Source of the DNA: Emydura subglobosa | Taxonomy: Eukaryota; Chordata; Testudines; Chelidae | Assembly: GCA_007922225.1 (NCBI GenBank) | Contig: ML680053.1 | Span: 21,636,379 to 21,700,378, forward strand | Direction of reading: 5' to 3' | DNA length: 64,000 bases | Part shown: piece by piece, positions 23,400-34,817 of the stretch | How positions within the stretch are numbered: the first letter of the stretch is position 1 | Layout of the letters: each line of letters opens with the position of its first letter | Notes under the pieces: generated by a model | The model's database searches: none | Seen by the model: only the letters and a program-made list of their open reading frames with translations | Told to the model about the DNA's origin: nothing | Translations under genes and position numbers: made by a program

Positions 23400-23515
23400 G
23401 CTATGTCTACACAGGGATAAAAATCCCGCAGCATGGCTGTGGATGGCCTGGGTCAGCTGACTCAAGCTTGTATGGCTCAGCAGCAGGGTTAAAAATTTCT
23501 GTGTAGGCCTGTGGT
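23400..23515. mobile_element. hAT-type MITE fragment
   Basis: 'ggctatgtctacacaggg' on the left and 'tctgtgtaggcctgtgg' on the right give inverted 'TCTACAC/TGTGTAG' ends, like the element at 10.68 kb. Confidence 0.5.
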
Positions 23516-23577
23516 ATACAGCAGGTCAGACTAAATGATCACAGCAATGCCTTCTGGCCTTAGAATAATAGTTCATT
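23510..23577 (+). mobile_element. CR1 3' tail fragment
   Basis: 'caggtcagactaaatgatc' followed by 'ccttctggcctta' is the 3' terminal signature of a CR1 lineage. It abuts the preceding MITE fragment. Confidence 0.55.
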
Positions 23578-26139
23578 GATTTATCAGTTATATCTGTTTT
23601 TCAGTTACGATGTCTCTGTGCATGTGTTAGTATTTGTAAGGATTATCCAGAGGGATGTGCCAAAAGGTCTCATTTCTGTGGCCATTGGGCTGAGTAAGAG
23701 GAGCCACACTCCCACACTGAGACAATTTCATTGAAAGGGGGATTGATATTTGTTCCATGTTTTTTGCTTTTTGCTTTCTCAGCTTTCATATCCATTTTTT
23801 GCTCTTCATGTCTACTTTCTTCACCTGTATGTTTAAAGAGAAGAAAGTTTGTCTGTTCAGCAATGTGTATGCTGGCTGGATGCTAGTTGGGGACTGTATT
23901 CAGATGAGCATTTCACCTAGTTGAGCATTAACTAATTTTACACCACAAAATTGCAACTCCCTTTCAAAGAGCAATCAGAAAAGAGCCAGTTGAATGATCA
24001 GGTTTAGCTGAATATTCACTCTTCCAATAGGAGAGGAACACAGGAAATTAATTAAATTGTTAGAAAGGGGCAATGGGGTAAAGTTCAGAAAGGGGACATT
24101 GACATTAAATACCAGGACAAATCTTTGTGACAGTATTAGAAACAAGCATACAAAACAAGTGGTGGAAGCCCCATCACTTGGCTATTCAAAATAATGCACA
24201 GGGACATGCGCAGGAATTCAAATCTAACCACTTTTGGTGGGCGGCATGTTCTCTGCCCCCCACCATGGCAGTGGGGAGCAGAGGAGCTCTCTGTCCCTGC
24301 CAATTATTTGGGGGCGGAGGCATGTCCATGCTTGCCCTCCCTTGTGCATTCCCTGATGCCTCATTTAAATGCACTGTATGCAAGAATTTTACAATGCTAT
24401 TATGTTAGAAAGCCTGATTGGTCTTTTCTGCTTCCAATTTTTTATGACTGTATGAGGCTTATGTTTTAGAAACTCTCATTGTGAATCAGAAACTTAAAAA
24501 AAAAAAAGCAAAAATCATTCTATGCTCATTGTGCGACATTAAGATTTGAGATTTCCAAGCTGAACCCGTTTTCCATGCTTCTGGTTTTAAGCCATCCAAC
24601 TCCTTTTCTGGTTTAAACAAGCATAGATACCATCTACAGTACAATTATACAGGTGGCTCTGCTGGAGAATGCTCTTTCTTGCTGATCTGGTAATTGATGG
24701 ATAACAGGAAGTGTCTGAATGTGGATGTTAAATTACATTCACGGTGGGAATAGATTGCATTGCCACCAGTGTTGCTATATTTATTTAAACTAGTAATCAT
24801 AGTTGCCATTTTCTGTGCCCTTAGGAATTGGATGTGGCTACATTTACTCAGCATGGGTGTTTTCAAAAATATAATTCATGGAAGGGACAATGGACTGAGG
24901 TCTAATCAGCTGTCATGAGATGGGAAATTCAAGGCTCACCCACTGTTTATATGGCCAATCTTTTTCTAGCTTGTGTTAATTGTAAAAACATGCAGCATTT
25001 TTACCTGAATGAAAATGAACACGGAGCATTGTAAATTAACAAAATGAGTACTGAGCTCCTTCGCTCACCACCACAGTCTGTATCTTGCCATGGAGTAGAG
25101 CTTAGTGCCTCTGTAGTTATGGTTACCCAGTACTTTCCATTATAAGACCATGTTTTCAGTTGCTTATAACTTTACCAAATTCTGAGCATTGGGGCTGAAA
25201 TTTTCTATACTGGCTGTCTTCCTCAGGCTGATTCTTTTTTTCTTTAGAAGGAAAGGTTTCAGCAAAACTGGCTGAGCTGCTGATGAAAATAAGCTTAGGG
25301 AAAAACATTCTTTGTCCATGTTAAAATAATCCTTACAGCTCTTCATGCTTTGCAGCAATGATTTGAAATTTGGCAAAGGGATTGGTCTGGTGTTAGTCTT
25401 GTATTTTACAGTCCCCATGAAAATTTGCCCACATTTAGCCAGCTATATATGCCTTTGAAAGTTATAGTAACTCATATACAGGCTGCTAGAGGCTGGCAGC
25501 TAAATTCTCTGAAGATGCTGTCTGCATGAAGCATGGTCTAGCCCAGGACTCTTGGGGGGCCACTGCAGCATTAGGCTGGAGAACTGAGAGCAGGGAGATT
25601 GTCTCTTCTCTTCTCACAGTGCCCCTATACTGGCATCCAGGCATTGAGGAGCAGATAAAGTAAGCAACCTGAAGTGTCTGAATGCAGAGGAATGAAGAGG
25701 TGAGGGATGGTGATGGAAGGAAAAAATAGAAGCCAGAATGGGGAGAAAAAGTAAGGCGGTAGAAGGACCTATAAGCATAAGAGAACCTAGAACTGAATCC
25801 AGGGTTTCTAGGTCTCTACATTCCTCTGCTGTTAGCTTTGAAACCCACTGACAAAACGGTTTTCTCCTCCTGCTACTGGCTGGCCTACTACTACTAGTTA
25901 CTCAAGTACCTCTAGTGGCAGAGGCCTACATACTATCTATAGGTCTCAAGCCTACTGATGACCCTTGTGGGGGATAGTATGGTGGCGATATGCTGGAATT
26001 TACGTTTGAACTTTCTTTTTTTTTTTTAAAAAAAAAAAACCCAGAAGGAATTAGATTTTTTTTTAATGTTTAAACAAAAGTTAAAGTTGCAAAGTCAAGC
26101 AATCAACAGTTAGGAAATGGCAAAATTAAAGTAGCCTGT
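23578..26139. other. unassigned sequence
   Basis: No gene recognised. A T/A tract lies at about 26009-26039 and an A-run at about 24495. Open frames near 24.1-24.5 kb on both strands have no domain. Confidence 0.4.
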
Positions 26140-26870
26140 GCATGACAGTTGTTTAAAAATTAAACTCTAAAATCAACATGTCTGGTTGGAGTTCTTTAAA
26201 ATCAGACGTGCCTCAGAAGGGTGCAGAGTAGGACTAGTGATTCCAATTTGGAATTGTCTGAGTGTGTGGTCATTTGAGAGTCATAAGCCCTCCCAAAATA
26301 ACTATTTAAAAAAAAAATTCTAGGGGACTTCCCCCCCCCCCCCCCCCCCTTCAAATGTCTCCCTGAGTTAGATCCCACTCTTAATGATCTGTGGGTCAAA
26401 ATTATCTCAATCTGTCAAGTTTTATCTCAGGTAGTGCATGGGGATCCAAACTAAGATCAGTATTTAAGAAAGTGTACACTTTTACACTGCACATGTGCCA
26501 ATACAGGAAAATGGCTACAGGGTTTCCATTCCCATCTTTTACATGCTTTACAGCTTGATTCTTGCTCTAAAAATCTGAACAATGACTCAAATTGCTTTGA
26601 AATTTCATGTGTTTTATGAAGACACAGGAAAGCATTAATTATCCATATTTGGGGATCAACTAGCCAAGGAGTTCCTGAGTTACAGGCTCTCCCCCCGCCC
26701 GAATGGTTTCCTTCTGCTGCCTTGTACTGTTAAACTGAGACTACTAATGACTGGATGAATCACAAATCTCTTGATGGCTGTGAATTCACCTTTCAGTTAA
26801 CATGTCTAGTGATGAGATAATCACAGGTTCCCACATAAGACAAAAGGCATTTTGAACTGAGTGGCTGGAG
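26140..26870 (+). repeat. dimeric ~400 bp-period dispersed repeat, copy B
   Basis: Same element as 6330-7060, in the same orientation. The landmark 'gattccaatttgg' at 26239 recurs as 'tatccatatttgg' at 26640, a 401 bp period. Copy-specific additions include a 19-base C tract (26331-26349). Confidence 0.65.
26331..26349. repeat. poly(C) tract
   Basis: Nineteen consecutive C residues; a likely sequencing and polymerase slippage site. Confidence 0.95.
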
Positions 26871-27117
26871 GTTGCTGCAGTTTGAGTCATGGGTGGCAAT
26901 TTTATTTTTGGGAGAATGTAAGTAGTATTTGGAGACAAAAGTAGACACGTGAATACTTCCTGGCAGGGGAAAGATATTAGGGGGCAAAAAAGTGGAGGAC
27001 TAAGTGTAAAAGGGTTTGGGGGCTGCAGTGAGGGGCAGGAGGTTATGGGTAGGAGGATAAATGGGGATAGATGGTAGGGGAGTTGAGTGGTTGGTGGATA
27101 GTGTGAGGGAGGCATGA

Positions 27118-27282
27118 TACCCCCAGCTCTGCCAGTGCACCCCAACCCCCCTGAACCCTTATCTGCCAGTGTACCCCAGTCATTCTGAATTCCAACCCCA
27201 CTGTACCCTCCATTTCTGCCAGTGCACCCCAACCTGCCTGCACCCCAGAGCTCTGTCAATGCACCCCAAACTTCCTGGTTGA
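27118..27282. repeat. degenerate minisatellite
   Basis: 'tctgccagtgcaccccaacc' and close variants recur about four times within 165 bp. The G-rich stretch just upstream (26990-27115) is compositionally unusual too. Confidence 0.6.
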
Positions 27283-29579
27283 GAGTAGATGGGTTTGAAA
27301 AGGAAGTGAAGCACATTTACATTTCAACAGCCTTGGGGTTGGCAGAGTAAAGGTGTGTGTGTTAACAGGATGCATTGTACCCTTGCTGAAAGAGGGCAGT
27401 CTGATTGCATTGGCCATCTTTACTGTGCATTTCCTGGTTTTCAGAAGTTGGAATTTTGCTCAACTCCGCATTCTGCCAGGGGACAACATAGTACCGAGCA
27501 ACCTTAACTCTGTAGTAACAAAAGTTTTTCTCCATTGAATGGATTTAGAAACAGATATAGTTAAAGCAGAACAACTCCCTACTGTGGACGCAGCTGTATA
27601 GGTATGACAGTGCTTATATTGTTTGTTTATATTGTTTCTCTACTAGAAATAAGCTATGACAGTATAACTGCATCAACACTAAGGTGTTGTACTGCTTCCG
27701 ATACGTCTGTTGCTAAAGCAGTTTAGTTAAAGTGGTACATAAACTGTGTACAGCCCAGTCCTCAGACAGGCACAGTCTCCCGGGAACCTTTCCCCTGTGC
27801 ACTGCAGGGTCGGGGTGTCATAGTCTAGTCCATCCAGGTCTCCCTCTCAAGTGCAAGGTCAAGGAAGGACATAACATTTAATCAGTGGAGGGCTTGAATT
27901 CTTTTTGTTGCTGTAATTTACTATGGAACATAGATATCCTTCATCTAAAAATCACTTTTAAATTGGGAAAGGTGCCAGGTTTGTTGCTGCTCCCATTCAT
28001 TCTGAAGATGTTTGTCATGACTCTGCAGTCCTTTCTCAAACTATTGAAGTCAATGGGAGTTTAGCTTGGATAAGAATGGTAGACTTTGGCCAGGGTTCTA
28101 GCTGTATTACTTCATCCTCATTTACTATCCTCTTTTGCCCTGCTTTAACTTTTTTTTCCTAATTTTGAGATTTTTCTATTGTTGCCAGATATGGTTTCCC
28201 AGTAATGATTCATTTTAATAAACTTCAGTTGCTACATTGATCTAGTTCATTATCCATGTGTATTGCCATTTTCCATCTCTGTTTAAATCACTCCATCTGA
28301 CTTTGTGTCTACAATATGTAAATAGTGGCAGCTGCTGATTTTGTTCACTATCAAAGGCTGTGATGCCTCATCCATTTGTTTCTTGCAATTTAACTAACTA
28401 AGAAAGCAATGACTAAATTGGTGAAGCATTGTCATTCTATGGACAGACTCAGTGACTAACATGGTCTAAGGATATATTGTTTTTCGATCCCTCTTCATGT
28501 GTGAAAAGACACATACTCAATTTCATTATGACATAACCAATTTTCCTTACAACTCTGCCTTCTGTCATTTACTGTCCTAGGTCTGGCTTTGCTCAGTTGA
28601 TAATGATGATTTATGCAACATTTAGAACTGCCTTAGTGTAAGTGGTTTCTAATTTGACCATCTGTTGTTTTACAAGTACAGTTGTGTTATCCTTCCATTA
28701 CAATATTTTTCCCCCAACTCATCCATGTTTCCACTGTGTATATGTATCCACACAAAACATGCCACAGAATCATGTTTCAGTGCACACTGGGAAAATCTGG
28801 ATAGCAATCCCTGACTGCTCCAACTGCTCTTGCCAGATTGATGGATTATCAACGTTTTTTCATATGCAGATCCCAGAATCCTTTGCCTTCATTTGCCAAT
28901 ATGGGCTTTTTCCAAAATGGAGACCAGTCTGATAGTTCAAATTTCTGCTTATTCTGGCTTTGTGACTTTCATGGGTAATTGCCTAAAAGGGGATTAGGGT
29001 TGTAGACAGGGCCATTGGAAATAATGCATGAAAAGGAAGCAGCTACATATAAGAGGTTTGTATATCTCTGCACTTTGCAGAAATGACCAAGAAATCTGTC
29101 ACACTCACCTTTACTCACTACTGGAACTATAGCTATTCGAACAATTCAGATTAAACACTTTAATCTGTGAACTCTGACCTTTTTTGGGTGAACTGTCTGC
29201 TAAATGGATTCTGACACTTATTAGTTTGGTTACTGTTTGCAATTATTCACCAATGTTTTTCTGAATTCATAAAAAATCACTTTGAGATTTCATCTTGTGG
29301 GTTGCTCAGAAACTGTTCACTGGGACTATTCATTTGAGTATTTGTTGGCTTAAACCAGGCCCAGATGCCAGATTGTAACTCAGTCCCATGGTATTATTTC
29401 CATTCCTTGGCCGGGTGACCTAGCCTTTAAAAATTACTTTATAATTAAATGAAATTAATTACATCTTGTCACAGAAATTGAATAAACTTAATAATTAAAC
29501 TTCAGTTACAATCTTGAAATTTGTTTTCTATTAACAAAACTTTGATCATATGAATTTCCACAAAAAAACAACAAAAAGA
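27283..29579. other. unassigned sequence
   Basis: No gene seen. The part around 27560-27730 has scattered 'gtactgc' and 'cagctg' words that might be an old MITE, not supported well enough to list. Confidence 0.35.
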
Positions 29580-29952
29580 AACCCAATGAAATGCATAGGC
29601 AGCAGGTTTAAAACCAACAAAAGGAAGTACTTCTTCACACAATGCACAGTCAACTTCTGGAGCTCATTGCCAGGGTCTTGTGAAGGCCAAAAGTATAACT
29701 GGATTCAAAAAGACTTAGATAAATTCATGGAGAATAGATCCATCATTAGGTATTACCCAAGATGATCAAAGGTGTAACCCCATGCTTTGGGTGACCCTAA
29801 GCCTCTGACTGCCATATGCTGGGACTGGGTGATAGGAGATGGATCACTGTTCATTCCGTCTGAAGCACCTGGCATTGGCCACTGTCAGAAGACAGGATAC
29901 TGAGCTAGATGGACTATTGGCCTGATCCAGTATGGCCGTTCTTATGTTCTTA
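29580..29952 (+). mobile_element. CR1 3' fragment (TTCTTATG-tailed lineage)
   Basis: Begins at 'ggcagcaggtttaaaacc' and runs to 'cagtatggccgttcttatg'. It matches the last ~370 bp of the 14-17 kb CR1. Confidence 0.9.
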
Positions 29953-30049
29953 ACTAAGAAAAAGGGTTGCAATCATGGTCCAAATGAAGTTCTATTTAGA
30001 AGCTGCTAGATATTTTTGAATATTTAGAAGCTGCTAAATATTCCTGCCA

Positions 30050-30229
30050 TTCACTAGGGTCTCATGGGACACTGTTGAAGAAGACTGGCATGACCCTGAC
30101 TACCTGAAAAACTACCATATGACAGGGACCACATTTGACTGTTTTTGTGTGGATCTAGGCCCACCATTAGACCATCAAACCACCAGCAGCATGACGAACT
30201 CTTGTGAATGGGGAATCTGCAATGGGTGC
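30050..30229 (+). pseudogene. PIF/Harbinger transposase N-terminal fragment
   Basis: From the TGG codon at 30065 the plus frame stays open to the Gypsy boundary at 30229. It reads with the pattern of the region before the DDE nuclease of PIF/Harbinger transposases: 'HDPDYLKNYHMT' corresponds to '.D..Wl.nFRMs', then 'TTFDCFCVDLGPPL' to '.TFd.Lc..L.P.l', then 'HQTTSSM' to '.qdT.mR'. The conserved arginines are lost and the catalytic domain is absent. The frame ends where a Gypsy LTR begins, suggesting interruption by that insertion. HARBI1 is the host relative of this family, but this copy looks transposon-derived. Confidence 0.55.
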
Positions 30230-31059
30230 TGTTCTGTTGGAGATGGATGTCACAGTTTCAGGGTAACTTGCACTGTATCCTCCACCCGTCTGTAGTCCAC
30301 TCCAGGAGAGGTCTCTAGTTTCCAGCTATCATCTGTCCCTGGGCCAGGATCCTTGTCCCACTCCCTTCTGACTATGGGTTTCCAGGCTGCATGGTTCCCT
30401 GCATGATATCCCCAGCAAGACAGTCTGCCTAATGGCTAACACCTGTGCTTTGCTTTCTCTCCAAGGGCTATGAACATTGTCTAGCCAGGAGTTACCAGTT
30501 ACTGCATAGCTCTTTCTAAGCAAGCCCATTTATTCTTAGTAAAAGCACTATAGAAAAAACATAACAATAAGCATATTTAAACTCACACTAACCATACCAG
30601 GAGCCACCCATCAGTCTTATGTGACCCTACTAGGCCAAAATCTTTCCAACCCTTCCTCAAGGGCTGGGGGTCTCCTTAGACAGAAAGTCCTATCCCCATT
30701 TTCTGGGTCAGAAAGAAGGCACTGAGCCAGTTTAAATGCAGGCTGTGTCTGTTGGTCTCTGCAAAACTCAGATTGAACTGGTATTGAACAGGCGGTGGTA
30801 TTTCTATGGTAATTTTTACAATTTAAATGATTCATCTTAATCACCACCTCCCCACTACACCCCACACACTGTTTTTGGTTCCCGGTTGAACTGTGGAGTT
30901 ACATACAATCCGTGGCCCACAGTGATACATAAACCATGAATGCTTGATGCAATATCTTGGAGGACAATATTGTATGAAAGGGAAACATCTGTCACAGCAG
31001 GAACCACTTAAATCCTGTTGTCTCAACTCTTAATCATTACTAAAGTCCCTGGGAGAACA
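30230..31059 (-). mobile_element. 3' LTR of a Ty3/Gypsy element
   Basis: On the minus strand the LTR starts TGTTCT at 31059 and ends AGAACA at 30230, giving perfect 6 bp terminal inverted repeats of TG..CA type. An AATAAA polyadenylation signal lies at 30529-30534 on that strand. A polypurine tract abuts its 5' edge. Its far edge lies against a Harbinger coding fragment. Confidence 0.65.
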
Positions 31060-31074
31060 TGCTCCCCCTCCTCT
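31060..31074 (-). other. polypurine tract of the Gypsy element
   Basis: The minus strand reads 'agaggagggggagca' directly next to the LTR start, the position where plus-strand DNA synthesis is primed in LTR retrotransposons. Confidence 0.65.
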
Positions 31075-31084
31075 AGCAACATTC

Positions 31085-31999
31085 TTACCTGCTTTCTGAG
31101 TTACAACAGACTCCTCTCACACTGGGTGGTTCATGCTCTGGTATCCAGGCCCATTCAGTGACTTTGTGGAGGAGAGGTTTTGGGTGATTTGTGTGAGCTG
31201 TATAGTGAGGTATGAAGTTGCTGATGTAATACCGCATGCCTAGCATCCTTTGAGTTCCCTTTCTATCGTGAGGTCTCAGCATGTTCAGTATTGCATGGTT
31301 CTTTGATTCATGTGGCAAGAGTCTCTTTGAGATCATTTTCTCTCCCAAGTATGTTATATCTATTTGAAAATTGACATTTGGCCTTAACCTTAAACTGAAT
31401 ATCGGTCATCACAATTTCCAGAACTCTCTTCAGTCATTCTCAGGTTCAGTGGCAGTCCTGCTTCCTAATTATTATGCCATCCGTTTTGCATCTGCTTGAT
31501 CCTCTAGCACTGCCTTGTTGGTTTAGTGAAATACTTCTGGTGCTGAATAAATTCTGAAAGGCAGTCTTTAGGAGCTGTGTCTGCCAAATGTTACATTGAA
31601 AGTACAGATCTTGGACTCTGTGTCCAGGGGATCTGCCAAAATCTTACCCAGGCATCTAATTTGCTGAACAATATGGCTCCTGCCATCTCGGACAATACGT
31701 CACTTCTTATGAGCAAGTGACACTATTCTCCTTTTATATTTTTGTTCAGCTGCTCAGATTCCATACACAACAGTAATTCCCCTCCTTTTTCCTCTGTGAT
31801 CATTTCTGAGTAATTGTAATCTGTCGATTTCTTCTATTCTCAGAGTGATATCATGGTTGTCGTGTTTTGCAGCTCTTCTCCTAGCCTTTTAAGTCTTGTG
31901 GAACTTTTCATGTAGCACATTCTGCATCTTCTAATTGTATCTGGTATGTTACTCGGAGGCAACAGTTTCCTGTGAATACATCTTCATATGATGCTGTTA
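31085..31999 (-). pseudogene. Ty3/Gypsy pol: reverse transcriptase to start of RNase H
   Basis: Read on the minus strand in several frames. First comes the 'LNKNIKGE' block, then 'FSKLDA' (31651-31668), 'CTFNVTFGR' and 'SAPEVFH' (31527-31547). The eroded catalytic site then reads 'DGIII' where two aspartates are expected (about 31470-31484). It is followed by 'LKRVLEIV', a 'KCQF' block, 'TYLG' and 'LGMRYYISNFIP'. The frame continues to 'LLHKVTEWAW' at the RNase H border and stops 25 bp from the polypurine tract. Most of RNase H and all of integrase are therefore missing. Stops and frameshifts are frequent. The order of blocks is diagnostic for Gypsy reverse transcriptase. Confidence 0.8.
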
Positions 32000-32006
32000 A
32001 TACTTT

Positions 32007-32600
32007 CATAGAGACTTGTAGAATTTAAGGTCGGAAGGGACCTCTGTGATCGTCTCGTCTGATCTCCTGAACATTGCAGGCCACAGAACCTCACCCACCC
32101 ACTGCTGAAATAGATTCCTAACATCTGGCTGAGTTACTGAAGTCCTCAAATCATGGTTTAAAGATGTCAAGTGACAGAGAACTCACCATTGACACTAGTT
32201 AAACCTGCAAGTGACCGTGCCCCATGCTGCCGAGGAAGGTGAACCCCTCCCTCCCGAAGGTCTCTGCCAATCTGACCTGGGGGAGAATTCCTTCCTGACC
32301 CCAAATATGGTGATCAGTTAGACCTGGAGCATGTGTGCAAGACCCACCAGGCAGATATCTGGGAAAGAATTCTCTGTAGTAAGTCAGAGCCCTCCCCGTC
32401 CCATCTCTGGCTGTTGGGGATTTTTGCTACTGGCAGTCACCAATGAGCCACATGCCATCATAGGCAATCCTATCATACCATCCCTTCCATAAATGTATCA
32501 AGCTCAGTCTTGAAGCCAGCTAGCTTTAACTTTAATTAACTCCTCTCCCTCCCTGGTATTTATCCCTCTGATGAATTTATAGAGCCAGTCACATCTGGTT
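32007..32600 (-). mobile_element. CR1 3' fragment inserted in the Gypsy element
   Basis: The left end 'catagagacttgtagaattt' is the reversed CR1 tail. The body contains 'gtcctcaaatcatggtttaa', 'gaattccttcctgacccc' and 'gatgaatttatagagcc', in the order expected of an antisense CR1 3' untranslated region. Gypsy pol lies on its left and Gypsy protease on its right. The right edge is uncertain by about 20 bp. Confidence 0.85.
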
Positions 32601-32604
32601 CTAT

Positions 32605-32880
32605 GTTATCTCTCTGTGGTACACATCCTCTTAATGAAACCAAGCTCCTCACACATGTGTAAGCCCAAGACTGGTTGCTTGCCTGTGTGTACCACCATAA
32701 ACTCTTGTTTTATCATTTGTCCCTTTTCATGTATCAGCATGCACTCTCCTAGCACTGGAATTGTTCATCCATTATAGTCTTTCACAGATACTTTTGACTT
32801 GTCCACTTTTATGTGCTCCTTACTTGTCTCTATTTCTGTTTTTGTTATTACATTTACTTGTGCCCTAGTGTCTATCCCAT
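32605..32880 (-). pseudogene. Gypsy retropepsin (aspartic protease) remnant
   Basis: The minus strand reads 'IDTRAQVNVIT' (about 32844-32876), the retropepsin active-site motif D-T-G-A with the glycine replaced by arginine. About 70 residues later comes 'VLGLHMCEELGFIKR', the C-terminal 'iLG...c..LglI.R' block that closes the protease in this Gypsy group. One in-frame stop lies between them. The protease would have cut Gag and Pol. With DTRA and the stop this copy is inactive. Confidence 0.7.
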
Positions 32881-32989
32881 ATGTCACATAGGTGCCATGT
32901 GTGCATATTTAATTAATCATTCTTCTGATTTTTCAGCCTCCTCTATTATTGTTTTTAAGAACAGCTCTTCTTCACTTGAGGAATCCAAT

Positions 32990-33180
32990 TTTGTACTTAA
33001 TACATGCACTTTTCTGCTTTCTCTGCACATTTTAGCATAATGGTTGGGCTTACTACAATTTCTACAAGTTTGCCTGAATGCTCACCATTTTCCTATACCC
33101 ATGCTGGCTGCCACATTGCTGGCACTGTTTTCTGCTTTTCATTTTTCTGTCTTTGGCCAGGTTTTTTTTTTTTTTTTACT
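32990..33180 (-). pseudogene. Gypsy gag nucleocapsid zinc-knuckle remnant
   Basis: A C-x2-C-x4-H-x4-C knuckle, 'CRNCSKPNHYAKMC', lies at 33025-33069 on the minus strand. An eroded one, 'CQQCGSQHGYRKM', lies upstream at 33086-33128. A lysine-rich stretch encoded by an A tract (plus-strand T run at 33162-33177) precedes them. Two knuckles followed by the protease is the normal gag-to-pol order. The 5' LTR and most of gag are not found to the right. Confidence 0.7.
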
Positions 33181-33232
33181 GCTACATCCCAAGGCAATCT
33201 AGTCGTTAATGAAAGTCATTAAATATTACATG

Positions 33233-33710
33233 ATGGAACCATACCCTACTTATCTGGGGATAAAGCTTGACTGTCACTATCCTTTTGACCACACGTTGAG
33301 AAGACGTTCTAAAATCCAGTCGAGAGTCTCATGCCTCCGCAGGCTTGACAGCAACTCATGGAGTGCTAGTACTGCAAACTTATGGAATGCCCTAATTACC
33401 CAATGCCCTAATTACGCCCAATTATGCCTAATGCCCTGATTACTGTACAGGCTAAATACTGTGTGACATCATGGGGCTCCAGTTGTCATTGTGGCAAGTT
33501 GGACTCAATCATCACTGGTGGGACCTGGACAACTCCAGTCTCCAACCTTCCAGTCCTGGCTGGCATTGCTTCCCCAGGGATCAGATGAGAAGGCAGGGCC
33601 CTGCCTGCATTACTATATGTGGCCAACTATCAAGACAACTTACTTCACAATTTCTTCTCAAAGCAACAAAAATGAGAGCTAAGGTCAAGACATTCCTTTT
33701 CTGAAATAGT
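33233..33710 (+). pseudogene. jockey/I-group-like LINE ORF2 remnant
   Basis: The plus frame reads 'PYPTYLGIKLD' followed by 'LDSNSWSAS' and, in a shifted frame at about 33544-33590, 'LPVLAGIASPGIR'. These are the blocks after the reverse-transcriptase palm in LINEs whose proteins read 'YLGv.LDrtL...', 'GtsWGA' and 'LPVL.gIaPp.lRR'. Frameshifts and stops are present and no palm motif is seen. The 988-1236 knuckle may derive from the same family's C-terminus. Confidence 0.55.
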
Positions 33711-34334
33711 TGTGCTTCTTAGATAGTTTATCAGACATAACCTTTCTAAGAAATGGCAGCAACAGGTGGTATGAGACCACATTATGGATCGATGTCACAT
33801 CTCTTGGCAGATAGACAACTTAGACCTGCATTCCCTAGTCTTTCGGAATCAGCTTTTACATGCTCCTCAGAACAAACAAGAACTAGATTGATGTGCTTGA
33901 TGTCTCTGGATGATGCTGCCGTGATAGAGTGGCTACATCACTTACCCAACATATAATTCATTCTTTGTGCTGTCAATAGCCATATATCAGAATATTGCAG
34001 CAGATACTATATATTTTTTATATCTGTGTAAAAATCCATGATGTTGAATTTGTACCATGCAAATGATGACCAGAATTAGCCATGCTGGCTATCATTCTGG
34101 CTTACTGCCAAAGCTGTGAACCTCTGAAAGATAATGTACCATTACCAATTTGATAGTATAAATAAATAGTGTAAGACACAGATTACTCCTGGTAAATGTT
34201 CCAGCATTTTCTAGGTGTTGTAAGAGCTACATCTGTATTAGAGCTACTAAGAAAACAGGCTTCTGAAGAAGCATTTTCGTTCATCCCTTAAATCAGACCA
34301 AGAGAATGATGGTATTTAGCACATGCCATCTTTA
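33711..34334. other. unassigned sequence
   Basis: May include more of the preceding LINE. No firm motif. Confidence 0.35.
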
Positions 34335-34500
34335 AAACACTTTTCAGACATTAGCTAATTAATCCTCACAAACTCTCTGGGGGAGAGGGTGGTTTTTTTC
34401 ATGTCACAGAAAGAGAAATTGAGGCCAAGTGACATGCTTGAGGCCGTGAGGGGAATCAGTGTGTATTACCGGCTTCTAGTTCTGTGATCAGAGTGATTTG
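34335..34500 (-). mobile_element. MIR-family SINE fragment
   Basis: The antisense MIR core is readable: 'taatcctcacaaactct', 'gaaattgaggccaagtgaca', and 'ggcttctagttctgtgatca' near the tRNA-like head. Confidence 0.65.
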
Positions 34501-34817
34501 TACTAGTCCAAAAACTAGTTCTGTAAAATGAGTGTAGAACATGACCATTCTTTACAAAGGTGTAAATGTCTACAACATGGTACAAGGCAATGGAGAATCA
34601 GGTCCAGAGGGTGCAATGTGATTTGGTAGAGGCCTAGGGATGTGTGTGTATATCTATAATTTCTTATACAATCTTATACAATTTCTTATACAGAACACTG
34701 TTTGCTGATTTTTGGTAAGAAACTATATTTTATTACATGGTTTGCCTCCCTCACAATTCCTCTGTCACTAACATGCTTCGGCCTTTGTCAGTTTGGAAGC
34801 GAAGAAGCATTTAATAT
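34501..34817. other. unassigned sequence
   Basis: No gene or classifiable repeat recognised. Confidence 0.4.

Noticed and set aside
26786..27316. 176-residue minus-strand open frame with Gly/Trp repeats
   Set aside because: Explained by the degenerate minisatellite at 27118-27282.
30248..30996. LTR boundaries at 'tgtcacag' and 'ctgtcaca'
   Set aside because: The wider pair TGTTCT/AGAACA at 30230 and 31059 has perfect inverted ends and an adjacent polypurine tract, so it was preferred.
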